Positions 8,078 through 14,072 of a stretch of DNA of 14,072 nucleotides are shown here, piece by piece; within the stretch, counting starts at the first letter, position 1, and each line of letters starts with the position of its first letter. Position numbers and translations under genes: made by a program. The stretch lies in NCBI GenBank assembly GCA_009705675.1, contig WLSX01000008.1, forward strand, positions 1 to 14,072. The letters are read 5' to 3'. Source of the stretch: Actinomycetota bacterium. GTDB lineage: Bacteria; Actinomycetota; Actinomycetes; Nanopelagicales; Nanopelagicaceae. Under the pieces are notes generated by a model, which was not told the origin of the DNA, did not search any database, and saw only the letters and a list, made by a program, of their open reading frames with translations.

Positions 8078-10040
8078 TATCACGATCCTTTAGTTTAACT
8101 GCCACCTCAATTGGGGTTCCATCAAAGCCAAACTCCTCCCGCAGGCGCCTTTCAATAAACCTTCGATAAGCATTCTCCAGAAAGCCAGTTGCAAAGACCA
8201 CAAATTTAGGTGGGCAGGTGCCGGCCTGGGTAGCAAACTTAATCTTAGGTTGTTTGCCAGATCTAACTGGAGGTGGATTACCACCCACCAATTCACCTAA
8301 GAATGCGTTTAGTTTTGCAGTTGGAATTCTCTTCTCCCAGTTTGTTAGCGCAGTTCGAAGTGCTGGGGCTAGGCGATCGCGATGCCAACCAGTTTTGGCT
8401 GAAAGATTCACCCGTTGAGCCCAGGGATATCTTTCTAATTGTCTTTCAATCTCTTTATCTAATACCAGTTGGCGTTCTTCATCTACTAAATCCCATTTAT
8501 TCATAACTATTACCAAAGCCTTACCAGCCTCATCAGCCATAGTGACAATTCGAATGTCCTGCTCAGTAAGAATTTGTGAGGCATCAAAAATAACTAACGC
8601 AACCTCGGCTCGTTCTAGTGCAATTTGGGTTCGCAGGGATGCGTAGTAATCCGTTCCACTTGCTTGGTGTGCTCGCCTTCTAATTCCAGCGGTGTCGATA
8701 AATCTCCAAGTTGATCCACCAAACTCAATTAACTCATCAACTGCATCTCTAGTAGTTCCCTCTGCATCATCTACTAAAACTCTAGGGGCCCCAGCTAAAA
8801 CATTAAGTAAACTTGATTTACCTACATTAGGACGGCCAACTAAAGCAACTCTTCTAAAACCATCATCTACTTGTTCAGAACCAACCTCAGGTAATTGGGC
8901 AATAAGTAAATCAAGCAAATCGCCACTACCTCGACCATGCAATGCTGACACAAATCTTGGCTCACCTAAACCTAAGTTCCATAAAGCGTATCCATCAGCT
9001 TCATCTTCTGCGTTATCAATTTTATTTGCTACCAAAATCACTTTTTTACCACTCTTGCGAAGTAAATCAACTAGTGATTGATCCTCATCTAAGGCACCAA
9101 CTTGAACATCTACTACAAACATAACTAGATCAGCTTCGGCAATGGCTGCTTCAGCACCAGCGGTTATTTTTTCGCTAATTCCCTCAGGTTTAACTTCCCA
9201 GCCGCCAGTATCAATTAAAAAGAATCGTCGACCATTCCACTCTGCCTCGTACTTAACTCGATCTCTAGTGACACCAGGTGTGTCCTCAACAATTGCTTCG
9301 CGCCGGCCAATCATTCGGTTTACTAAGGTTGATTTACCTACATTAGGCCGGCCAATTACAGCAATTGTTGGTAACCCTAATAAGTTTCTTTGCTTAAGCC
9401 ATTTCCAGATTTGATCTGTAACCTCTTGCAGCGACAACCTAGTTGAATCAATTACTGCAGCATCATCTGCTTGGGTCAAAGGTGAGATCTTGCGAGTTGA
9501 GTCGATTTCATCTCGGTTTGCTAGTGATTTTCCTATGTTTTCAGAGCCAATATCCTCAGCCATTTCAAGCTCTCGTCGCTCAGCTCTAGCAGAAATATCT
9601 GCATGTAAATATATTTTTAACTGCGCATTAGGTGCAACTACTGTTCCAATATCCCTGCCTTCAACAACAATACCGATCGGAGCTTCCGCGATATATTTTC
9701 GTTGCATATCCAATAAAATTTTTCTTACGCCAACCATTGCACTAATTTGGCTTACTAAGTCATTAATTCTTTGAAATCTTATTTCTTCAGAGATGTCTTT
9801 CTCATCAAGAAATATTTTTGGTTCAGCTGGATTTGTATCAAATGTGATCTCATGTTTATTCAATAAGTCGGTTACTGAATCCTCTGTATCAACTTTATTA
9901 TCTAAAGCAAGATAGGTAACAGCTCGATAAAGAGCTCCGGTATCTAAGTAACTCCAATTGGCGCGAAGGGCGATTGCTTTTGCAGTTGAGGATTTACCAG
10001 ATCCGCTTGGACCATCTATTGCTAACACCAACCCGGACAT
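8070..10040 (-). CDS. cmk-der: Fused CMP kinase / GTPase Der
   Basis: One uninterrupted 656-residue frame encoding two enzymes. Residues 1 to about 217 are cytidylate kinase, which phosphorylates CMP and dCMP: P-loop [10 protein letters not shown] (10-19), [10 protein letters not shown] (31-40), VVEGRDIGT (125-133), and the lid and NMP region ending [19 protein letters not shown]. Residues from about 223 are Der/EngA, a 50S ribosome assembly GTPase: first G domain with GRPNVGKST (230-238), DTGG (277-280) and NKID (339-342); second with GRPNVGKSS (402-410), DTAG (449-452) and NKWD (514-517); then the KH-like domain to the end. Only about six residues (near QRNLLGLP) separate the enzymes. Such fusions are known in some Actinobacteria, while M. 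tuberculosis has adjacent separate genes. The gene follows tyrA after 32 bases and overlaps pgsA. All catalytic motifs look intact. Confidence 0.96.
   Translation of the reverse strand: MSGLVLAIDGPSGSGKSSTAKAIALRANWSYLDTGALYRAVTYLALDNKVDTEDSVTDLLNKHEITFDTNPAEPKIFLDEKDISEEIRFQRINDLVSQISAMVGVRKILLDMQRKYIAEAPIGIVVEGRDIGTVVAPNAQLKIYLHADISARAERRELEMAEDIGSENIGKSLANRDEIDSTRKISPLTQADDAAVIDSTRLSLQEVTDQIWKWLKQRNLLGLPTIAVIGRPNVGKSTLVNRMIGRREAIVEDTPGVTRDRVKYEAEWNGRRFFLIDTGGWEVKPEGISEKITAGAEAAIAEADLVMFVVDVQVGALDEDQSLVDLLRKSGKKVILVANKIDNAEDEADGYALWNLGLGEPRFVSALHGRGSGDLLDLLIAQLPEVGSEQVDDGFRRVALVGRPNVGKSSLLNVLAGAPRVLVDDAEGTTRDAVDELIEFGGSTWRFIDTAGIRRRAHQASGTDYYASLRTQIALERAEVALVIFDASQILTEQDIRIVTMADEAGKALVIVMNKWDLVDEERQLVLDKEIERQLERYPWAQRVNLSAKTGWHRDRLAPALRTALTNWEKRIPTAKLNAFLGELVGGNPPPVRSGKQPKIKFATQAGTCPPKFVVFATGFLENAYRRFIERRLREEFGFDGTPIEVAVKLKDRDND
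8086..8090 (-). promoter_or_regulatory. Ribosome binding site deciding the pgsA start
   Basis: AAGGA inside the end of cmk-der is eight bases before ATG 8077. It is only two bases from the competing GTG at 8083, which favours the ATG. Confidence 0.5.
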
Positions 10041-10047
10041 GTGCGTA

Positions 10048-10053
10048 AGTCTA
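10048..10053 (-). promoter_or_regulatory. Possible leaderless -10 box of cmk-der
   Basis: TAGACT on the minus strand ends seven bases before the ATG at 10040. There is no Shine-Dalgarno site and no clear -35 hexamer. It would allow cmk-der to be transcribed apart from tyrA. Confidence 0.3.
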
Positions 10054-10072
10054 TCTTTGCCAGTAAAGGTAT

Positions 10073-11134
10073 TTATCGATTTTTAGCCGGATGAACCTTA
10101 AATCCTAGTTTTTCTAAGTGGTCAGAAAGCTTTACGCAATCTGCACTTGAAAGGGCTAGCGTAATTAAGCCAGTTTCCTGTCCAGGTGAGTGCTCAATAC
10201 TTAAATCCTCAATATTTACCGAAACCTTTGCGCACTCGTTAAAAATTCTTGCTAACTCACCAGCCTTATCATCGATAACAATTGGTAAAAATGAATATTC
10301 GCGAGCTTTTGCGCCATGTTTTCCAGGTATTTTTGTCTTGCCATCTCTTCCTTTAGCAAGAAAATCTCTCATCTTTTCAGCATTATTTTCATTTAATGTT
10401 TCTTGAATTCTTTCTAGTTGAGCTAATAAATCGGAGATAACTGGGGTTAATTTCTCTCGATTTTCTAAAAGTATTTGACTCCATAAATTTGAATCAGCAT
10501 CTGCTAATCGGGTTAAATCGCGCAAACCTTGGCCGGACAAATTCAATTTTTCTTCTGAAATATTAAGCAAAGATGCGGCTAATGCTGTGCTTAAAATTTG
10601 CGGAACATGGGAGATTTTTGCAACAACCTCATCATGTTCTGCTGAACTCATCCAGTAGTTACTGCCCCCGCACATTTTAATTAACTCTTGCGCAATCTCT
10701 TTTGCTCTCTTACTACTCTTATCACTTTCAATGGCAATCCAGGCACGGCCAATAAATAGATCCGCACGCGCACTTTGTGCTCCACTCATCTCTCTGCCTG
10801 CCATTGGGTGTAGCGAAACAAAATTTTCAGCATTCGCTGATAATTCTGCAACCTTAAGTAGAAGATCAGACTTTACGCTAGCTAAATCACAAACTATCGA
10901 TGATTTGTTTGCATTTAATTGTTTAATTACTTCACTTTGATTTACACCAATTGGAACTGCAACAATAATTAAATCTGGATCTGATACCGGTGTGCTCTTT
11001 ACTAAATCCTGGGCTAATTTGGCCGTATTAGGGTCAATATCTACCATCTCAACATTTACACCAGCTGCTTTTAAGCACAAACCAATTGATGTACCGATTA
11101 AACCTGCACCAACTATCCTTACTGAGCTAATCAT
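10073..11134 (-). CDS. tyrA: Prephenate dehydrogenase with C-terminal ACT domain
   Basis: Oxidatively decarboxylates prephenate to 4-hydroxyphenylpyruvate, the committed tyrosine step; cytoplasmic. It has 353 residues. The Rossmann fold starts at once with [10 protein letters not shown] (9-18); Asp32/Asp34 at the end of the second strand suggest NAD+ rather than NADP+. Active-site motifs are SLHPMAGRE (His109) and KISHVPQ (His176), the latter matching the catalytic histidine of E. coli TyrA. Residues from about 279 ([20 protein letters not shown], then [13 protein letters not shown]) form an ACT domain, implying feedback control, probably by tyrosine. It begins five bases after aroH, which supplies its substrate prephenate. 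Use of arogenate instead cannot be excluded from sequence alone. Confidence 0.92.
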   Translation of the reverse strand: MISSVRIVGAGLIGTSIGLCLKAAGVNVEMVDIDPNTAKLAQDLVKSTPVSDPDLIIVAVPIGVNQSEVIKQLNANKSSIVCDLASVKSDLLLKVAELSANAENFVSLHPMAGREMSGAQSARADLFIGRAWIAIESDKSSKRAKEIAQELIKMCGGSNYWMSSAEHDEVVAKISHVPQILSTALAASLLNISEEKLNLSGQGLRDLTRLADADSNLWSQILLENREKLTPVISDLLAQLERIQETLNENNAEKMRDFLAKGRDGKTKIPGKHGAKAREYSFLPIVIDDKAGELARIFNECAKVSVNIEDLSIEHSPGQETGLITLALSSADCVKLSDHLEKLGFKVHPAKNR

Positions 11135-11139
11135 TTATC

Positions 11140-11502
11140 TTATTGAGCTAAATCTTTACGTAATGCTGCCGCACCACGTAGATAAATATGCTTTATATCT
11201 GCTAAATCTCGGTCCAAATGAGCATGCATAAGTACTCGAACGACCCTTGGTAAGGCACCTTTGACATCAATCTCAACTGCACACAACAGTGGCACGCTTC
11301 CTAACCCAATCTTTCGGGCGGCAACTGCCGGGAACTCGGAGGTCAGATCTGGGGTTGAAGTGAGAATGATTGAGATTAGATCCTCAGTTTTAACCTCATT
11401 GGCAGAGAGCATTTCAGATAGCAATACACTTACAGCATCGATCATCTCAGCAGATGAGTCCTGATCTAACTGAGTTGCTCCCCTAATTCCTCGCACGCGC
11501 AT
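11140..11502 (-). CDS. aroH: Chorismate mutase, AroH type
   Basis: Rearranges chorismate to prephenate. The 120-residue protein is the compact trimeric AroH fold rather than the helical AroQ type. It aligns by eye with Bacillus subtilis AroH: MRVRGIRGAT at the start with Arg7, TSTPDLTSEFPAVAAR, CAVEIDVKGALPRVVRVLM containing Cys74, Glu77 and Arg89, then HIYLRGAAALRKDL with Tyr107 and Arg115. These correspond to the known active-site residues Arg7, Cys75, Glu78, Arg90, Tyr108 and Arg116. It is the first gene after a 245-base spacer and is followed by tyrA five bases later, so the pair forms a two-step route from chorismate to hydroxyphenylpyruvate. The same rluB...aroH-tyrA-cmk order occurs in Streptomyces. 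A -10 box placed for leaderless transcription precedes the ATG. Confidence 0.95.
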   Translation of the reverse strand: MRVRGIRGATQLDQDSSAEMIDAVSVLLSEMLSANEVKTEDLISIILTSTPDLTSEFPAVAARKIGLGSVPLLCAVEIDVKGALPRVVRVLMHAHLDRDLADIKHIYLRGAAALRKDLAQ

Positions 11503-11508
11503 TTAGCA

Positions 11509-11514
11509 ATAGTA
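11509..11514 (-). promoter_or_regulatory. Leaderless-type -10 box of aroH
   Basis: TACTAT on the minus strand ends six bases before the aroH ATG at 11502, so transcription would begin at or next to the A of the start codon. No Shine-Dalgarno site is present. No good -35 is seen. Confidence 0.45.
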
Positions 11515-11607
11515 CCGACTCGCCTCTGCTTGATGATTGAAGTTAAATCATTAAATATAGATGTCGCTTTATAAAGAAATCTGGATTACTAAAAACGATT
11601 TATTGAG

Positions 11608-11643
11608 AAATAGATATTTAGAATGTAGAGCAAATATCTATTT
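11608..11643. repeat. Perfect 12-base inverted repeat with 12-base loop
   Basis: AAATAGATATTT (11608-11619) and AAATATCTATTT (11632-11643) are exact reverse complements around the loop AGAATGTAGAGC. On the minus strand the repeat lies 105-140 bases past the rluB stop and about 105 bases before the aroH start. It could be a weak terminator hairpin, but the stem is nearly all A-T and no T-run follows directly, so a protein-binding operator is equally likely. Confidence 0.7.
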
Positions 11644-11645
11644 AT

Positions 11646-11655
11646 AGATTAATCT
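11646..11655. repeat. Palindrome AGATTAATCT
   Basis: A perfect 10-base palindrome two bases after the 12-base inverted repeat. Its right half AATCT can pair instead with AGATT at 11659-11663 across a three-base loop, so alternative small hairpins are possible. Confidence 0.55.
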
Positions 11656-11714
11656 CTTAGATTTAATGCGTGGAAAAGTCGATAAATTGGTATTGCAATG
11701 ACACCATATAAACG

Positions 11715-11728
11715 ATATATCGATATAT
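11715..11728. repeat. Palindrome ATATATCGATATAT
   Basis: A perfect 14-base palindrome about 20 bases downstream of the rluB stop. It overlaps the ten-base palindrome CGATATATCG (11713-11722) and ends next to a TAGATTTA copy. Confidence 0.6.
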
Positions 11729-11747
11729 AGATTTACGGAAAATTGCT

Positions 11748-12482
11748 TTATTTACTTAGCTTTAAAAGGGTAAAGAGATTAGTTAACTCTTGTGAATTTA
11801 AGACCCGATGACGCCCAGCTTTCATATCCCCTAGATTGATGGGACCAAAATCCAATCGGATCAGCCTGAGAACCTTAAGACCTAGGGACTCGATCAACCT
11901 TCTAATGATGTGATAGCGGCCCTCGTGAATTGTGATCTCAACCCAATGATGGTTCTTACTAACCGCCCTGGCATGGACAACCTTCATAGCCCTAGCCAAG
12001 CCATCTTCAAGTCTTACTCCTTGCAAAAGTTGATCAGACATCTGCTTATTAAACTCTCCCTCAATCTCAACGAGGTAGCGCTTTTCTAACCCGTAGGAAG
12101 GATGGGTGGCCCGATGGGCAAGATCGCCATCATTGGTAAGCAGAATAATTCCTTCAGAATCCTTATCTAATCTGCCCACATGATAAAGCCGGTCTTTTCT
12201 ATCCTTAAAGTAATCACCTAAGTTAGCTCGACCTTCTGGATCTGACATGGTTGAAATAATGCCTGCTGGTTTATGAAAAGCAAGGTAAGTCTTAGACTTA
12301 CTTATCGATAAACTCTCACCATCGACTTTAACGTCATTAATTTCCGGATCATACTTACCACCGAGTTCAATAACTACAGAACCATCCACAGTTACACGAC
12401 CATCTAGAATTAATTGATCGGCAGCTCGCCTGCTTGCAATACCAGCATCGGCAATTATTTTGTTTAATCGAGTTAGACCCAC
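11748..12482 (-). CDS. rluB: 23S rRNA pseudouridine synthase, RluB/RsuA family
   Basis: Isomerises a uridine in 23S rRNA to pseudouridine (position about 2605 in E. coli RluB). It has 244 residues. An N-terminal S4 RNA-binding domain (about 4-60: LNKIIADAGIASRRAADQLI, then DGRVTVDG) is followed by the catalytic domain with HVGRLDKDSEG, in which Asp106 is the nucleophile, then GLEKRYLVEIEG and the C-terminal GRYHIIRRLIESLGLKVLRL. The start is GTG at 12482, the first residue of the S4 domain entry; no Shine-Dalgarno site precedes it, but a TAAACT box lies five bases upstream. It follows scpB after 46 bases, the same neighbour as in mycobacteria (Rv1710-Rv1711). Which U is modified (RluB versus RsuA type) rests on the neighbourhood. 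Confidence 0.93.
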   Translation of the reverse strand: MGLTRLNKIIADAGIASRRAADQLILDGRVTVDGSVVIELGGKYDPEINDVKVDGESLSISKSKTYLAFHKPAGIISTMSDPEGRANLGDYFKDRKDRLYHVGRLDKDSEGIILLTNDGDLAHRATHPSYGLEKRYLVEIEGEFNKQMSDQLLQGVRLEDGLARAMKVVHARAVSKNHHWVEITIHEGRYHIIRRLIESLGLKVLRLIRLDFGPINLGDMKAGRHRVLNSQELTNLFTLLKLSK

Positions 12483-12487
12483 GCATG

Positions 12488-12493
12488 AGTTTA
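12488..12493 (-). promoter_or_regulatory. Possible leaderless -10 box of rluB
   Basis: TAAACT on the minus strand ends five bases before the GTG start. It is compatible with a leaderless message but at the short end of spacing. There is no clear -35. Confidence 0.25.
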
Positions 12494-12528
12494 GCGTGAT
12501 AAGTGAGGGATTAAGAAATGTTTATAAC

Positions 12529-13086
12529 TTAGTCAGTTAAAGTAGAGAGCAACTCATCTAAGCCATCAATATCAGGCAGGAATGGAGCTAATGCGGGTAG
12601 ATCTGCGATGGAGTTAAGTCCTAACTTCTCAAGGAAAAACGATGTTGTTTGATACAAAATGGCGCCCGACTCCCCCTCAACACCAGCCTCTTCAACCAAG
12701 CCGCGATTAACTAAAGTTTTCATTACCGCTTCAACATTTACCCCTCTAATTGCAGAAACTCGAGCCCGCGATACTGGCTGGCGATAGGCAATTACCGCTA
12801 ATGTTTCAAGAGCTGCTTGGGTCAGGCGAGCTTGCTGACCATCTAGCACAAATTTTTCAACTAAGGGCGCCATATCTGGGTGGCTGTAGTAACGCCAGCC
12901 GCCTGAAACCTGGCGTAATTCAAAACCGCGTTGTTCAACTTCATACTTTGCAGCCAATGAAGTAAGCGCTCCAACGATCTCCTCAGTTGGAACCTCAATG
13001 ATTTGGGCCAAAACAAGCTCAGAAACAGGCTCATCGACCACCATTAGGATCGCTTCGAGGCAACGTTGCAGTTCAACTTCAGACAT
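12529..13086 (-). CDS. scpB: Segregation and condensation protein B
   Basis: Partner of ScpA and SMC in the condensin complex that compacts and helps separate chromosomes. The 185 residues give two winged-helix domains: the first from MSEVELQRCLEAILMVVDEP, the second around LTQAALETLAVIAYRQPVSR and IRGVNVEAVMKTLVNRGLVEE, ending in the family's LYQTTSFFLEKLGL motif. I chose ATG 13086 because GAGG lies six bases upstream; another ATG four codons earlier (13098) is possible and would overlap scpA more. With the chosen start it overlaps the scpA stop by eight bases, so the two subunits are translationally coupled. Confidence 0.93.
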   Translation of the reverse strand: MSEVELQRCLEAILMVVDEPVSELVLAQIIEVPTEEIVGALTSLAAKYEVEQRGFELRQVSGGWRYYSHPDMAPLVEKFVLDGQQARLTQAALETLAVIAYRQPVSRARVSAIRGVNVEAVMKTLVNRGLVEEAGVEGESGAILYQTTSFFLEKLGLNSIADLPALAPFLPDIDGLDELLSTLTD

Positions 13087-13954
13087 TATCGGCCTCATCT
13101 ATTGTTTGTACCGGTACATCAAACTCATCACTAACTCTAACCTCACCGTGTGCAGTTCCAACCCAGGTTATCTGCAGCTCACCTAAGGAGACCATCTGTT
13201 CAAACCGAACTACTCCTTCGCGGTAAAGCTCCAGTAAAGATAAGAACCTGGCCACAACCACCAAGGTTGAATCTGCATCTGCAATTAGTGCTCTAAATGT
13301 GACACGACCGGCTCGACGCAGGTGTTCCACAACCTTGGCGGCCTGCTCGGCTACGCTTACCAAAGGTTGATGTAGGTGGTCGATGCTAAAGGTGGGCGCT
13401 GTTTTCGGGGTTAAAACTCGATTAGCAATTGCAGCAAACCTTTGAGCACCAACACCTATTAAAACCTCTGGTAGTAATTGTGCGAAGTGAGGCTCTAGCG
13501 CCACTAACCTGGCAAAGGATTTCTCTTCACGATCAATCCGGTCAGAAAAGATCGCTGAGATCTCTTTAAATGCTCGGTACTGAAGTAATCGGGCAAATAA
13601 AAGATCTCGTGCTTCAAGCAGAGCTAGATCTGCTTCATCATCAATCTCCCCAGATGGCAGAAGTTTTGCTGCCTTTAAATCTAAAAGGGTGGCCGCCACT
13701 ACTAAAAATTCTGTGGTTTTATCTAAATCCCAGCCATTTTCACTGTTTTCAAGCTGTTTTATATAGGAAATAAACTCATCAGTTACCGCGCCGAGGGCAA
13801 TCTCGGTGATATCCATCTTGTGGCGGGAGATAAGTTGAAGTAGAAGGTCAAAGGGGCCATCAAAATTTGTTAGGTGCAGGGAAAATCCAGCCACCCTGCC
13901 ATCTGTAATTGAGGCAGCAGGCACCGCGGCAGTGGATAAATTTTCTTGCGACAT
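13079..13954 (-). CDS. scpA: Segregation and condensation protein A (kleisin)
   Basis: The kleisin subunit that bridges the SMC heads and binds ScpB. It has 291 residues from ATG 13954. The family's N-terminal signature FSLHLTNFDGPFDLLLQLISRHKMDITEIALGAVTDEFISYI is at about 25-66, followed by the LVVAATLLDLKAAKLLP helix that contacts the SMC neck, a variable acidic middle, and a C-terminal winged-helix region (VTFRALIADADSTLVVVARFLSLLELYREGVV) that binds the SMC cap. The frame is open 15 codons further upstream, but those codons cover the likely promoter, and the -10 box is correctly placed for ATG 13954. Divergent from the plus-strand gene at 14014. The smc gene is not in the window. Confidence 0.94.
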   Translation of the reverse strand: MSQENLSTAAVPAASITDGRVAGFSLHLTNFDGPFDLLLQLISRHKMDITEIALGAVTDEFISYIKQLENSENGWDLDKTTEFLVVAATLLDLKAAKLLPSGEIDDEADLALLEARDLLFARLLQYRAFKEISAIFSDRIDREEKSFARLVALEPHFAQLLPEVLIGVGAQRFAAIANRVLTPKTAPTFSIDHLHQPLVSVAEQAAKVVEHLRRAGRVTFRALIADADSTLVVVARFLSLLELYREGVVRFEQMVSLGELQITWVGTAHGEVRVSDEFDVPVQTIDEADNV

Positions 13955-13960
13955 GCGCAC

Positions 13961-13966
13961 AAGATA
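13961..13966 (-). promoter_or_regulatory. Leaderless-type -10 box of scpA
   Basis: TATCTT on the minus strand ends six bases before the ATG at 13954, predicting transcription from the start codon itself. A weak -35 candidate GTGCAA lies 18 bases upstream. No Shine-Dalgarno site is present. Confidence 0.45.
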
Positions 13967-13978
13967 CTTCACACATCC

Positions 13979-14007
13979 TTGCCTTTGCACATGCCCCACC
14001 GTAGGTT
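13979..14007 (+). promoter_or_regulatory. Sigma-70-type leaderless promoter of the rightmost gene
   Basis: TTGCCT (13979-13984) and TAGGTT (14002-14007) are separated by exactly 17 bases, and the -10 box ends six bases before the ATG at 14014. The -10 overlaps an in-frame TAG, so no longer reading is possible. It overlaps the promoter region of scpA on the other strand, so the two divergent promoters share about 60 bases. Confidence 0.5.
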
Positions 14008-14013
14008 GCGGTC

Positions 14014-14072
14014 ATGGCAAAAAACGCTAGACAGACTTCTCGGTATAACGCTAAATCGACAAACAAGCCTGC
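14014..14072 (+). CDS. Start of an unidentified gene, truncated by window edge
   Basis: Only 19 complete codons are visible: MAKNARQTSRYNAKSTNKP. The start is set by an in-frame TAG at 14002 and by a leaderless-type promoter. The N-terminus is strongly basic and polar, like the unstructured leader of an RNA-binding protein or RNA-modifying enzyme, but this is too short to name a family. It is divergent from scpA. In M. tuberculosis the neighbour of scpA on this side is a ParA-like gene on the same strand, so the orientation here does not match that layout. Confidence 0.6.
   Translation, partial: MAKNARQTSRYNAKSTNKP

Larger units (their letters stand above)
11503..11747. other. AT-rich palindromic spacer between rluB and aroH
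   Basis: The longest gene-free stretch in the window and visibly more AT-rich than its surroundings. It holds a perfect 12-base inverted repeat, a 14-base palindrome, a 10-base palindrome and five direct copies of TAGAT (11558, 11611, 11645, 11658, 11728). TAGATTTA occurs twice (11658-11665, 11728-11735). I found no ORF, tRNA or known RNA motif in it. It must contain the end of the rluB transcript and the aroH promoter. Confidence 0.7.

Noticed and set aside
8692..9081. Long plus-strand open frame antisense to cmk-der (129 codons)
   Set aside because: It lies wholly inside a clearly conserved gene on the other strand, has a low-complexity Ser/Pro/Lys composition typical of an antisense shadow, and has no ribosome site or family resemblance.
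11503..11747. Replication origin, CRISPR array or attachment site in the AT-rich spacer
   Set aside because: There is only one poor DnaA-box-like match, no regular repeat-spacer unit, no flanking tRNA or integrase, and the neighbours are conserved core genes.
13955..13999. Longer scpA reading frame beginning at 13999
   Set aside because: The extra 15 codons cover the -10 box and the opposing promoter and do not resemble the ScpA N-terminus.

Overview
The window looks like chromosomal core sequence from a low-GC actinobacterium, most plausibly a streamlined freshwater form of the Nanopelagicales (acI) type. That placement is inferred from protein families, gene order and AT-rich composition; no rRNA gene or other direct marker is present. 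The evidence for Actinobacteria is the chain gcvH - GarA-type FHA protein - FtsR-type MerR regulator - DUF151 nuclease - second MerR regulator - gcvP, which matches the Rv1826-Rv1832 order of Mycobacterium tuberculosis. It is joined to scpA - scpB - rluB - aroH - tyrA - cmk/der, an arrangement also known from Streptomyces and partly from mycobacteria. Genes are tightly packed, with many overlaps of 1 to 8 bases, and the longest gene-free stretch is 245 bases.

Layout from left to right. Positions 3-1924 (+ strand) hold the 3' part of lnt, for apolipoprotein N-acyltransferase, overlapping by four bases with ppm1, for polyprenol-phosphate mannose synthase; these are two genes for envelope lipoprotein and glycan assembly. 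They converge on a long minus-strand series that fills the rest of the window. Read in transcription order, from right to left, this is scpA, scpB (chromosome condensation), rluB (23S rRNA pseudouridine synthase), an AT-rich palindromic spacer, aroH and tyrA (tyrosine branch of aromatic amino acid synthesis), a fused cmk-der (CMP kinase plus double GTPase for 50S ribosome assembly), pgsA-like (phospholipid head group transfer), gcvH (glycine cleavage H protein), garA-like, ftsR-like, the DUF151 nuclease, a second MerR regulator and gcvP (glycine decarboxylase). At the extreme right a plus-strand gene starts at 14014, divergent from scpA, and runs off the window.

Functionally the segment mixes growth-linked housekeeping (segregation, ribosome maturation, nucleotide and phospholipid supply, tyrosine) with one-carbon and central nitrogen metabolism (glycine cleavage, GarA control of 2-oxoglutarate use). 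Initiation signals are of two kinds: genes behind an intergenic gap often have a TANNNT -10 box 5-7 bases before the start codon, as expected for leaderless mRNAs, while genes inside operons often have GGAG-like sites. I found no mobile element, CRISPR array, tRNA, rRNA or defence system. The points most worth a second look are the palindromic spacer before aroH, the leaderless promoter pattern, the short-linker Cmk-Der fusion and the altered N-terminus of the GarA homologue.
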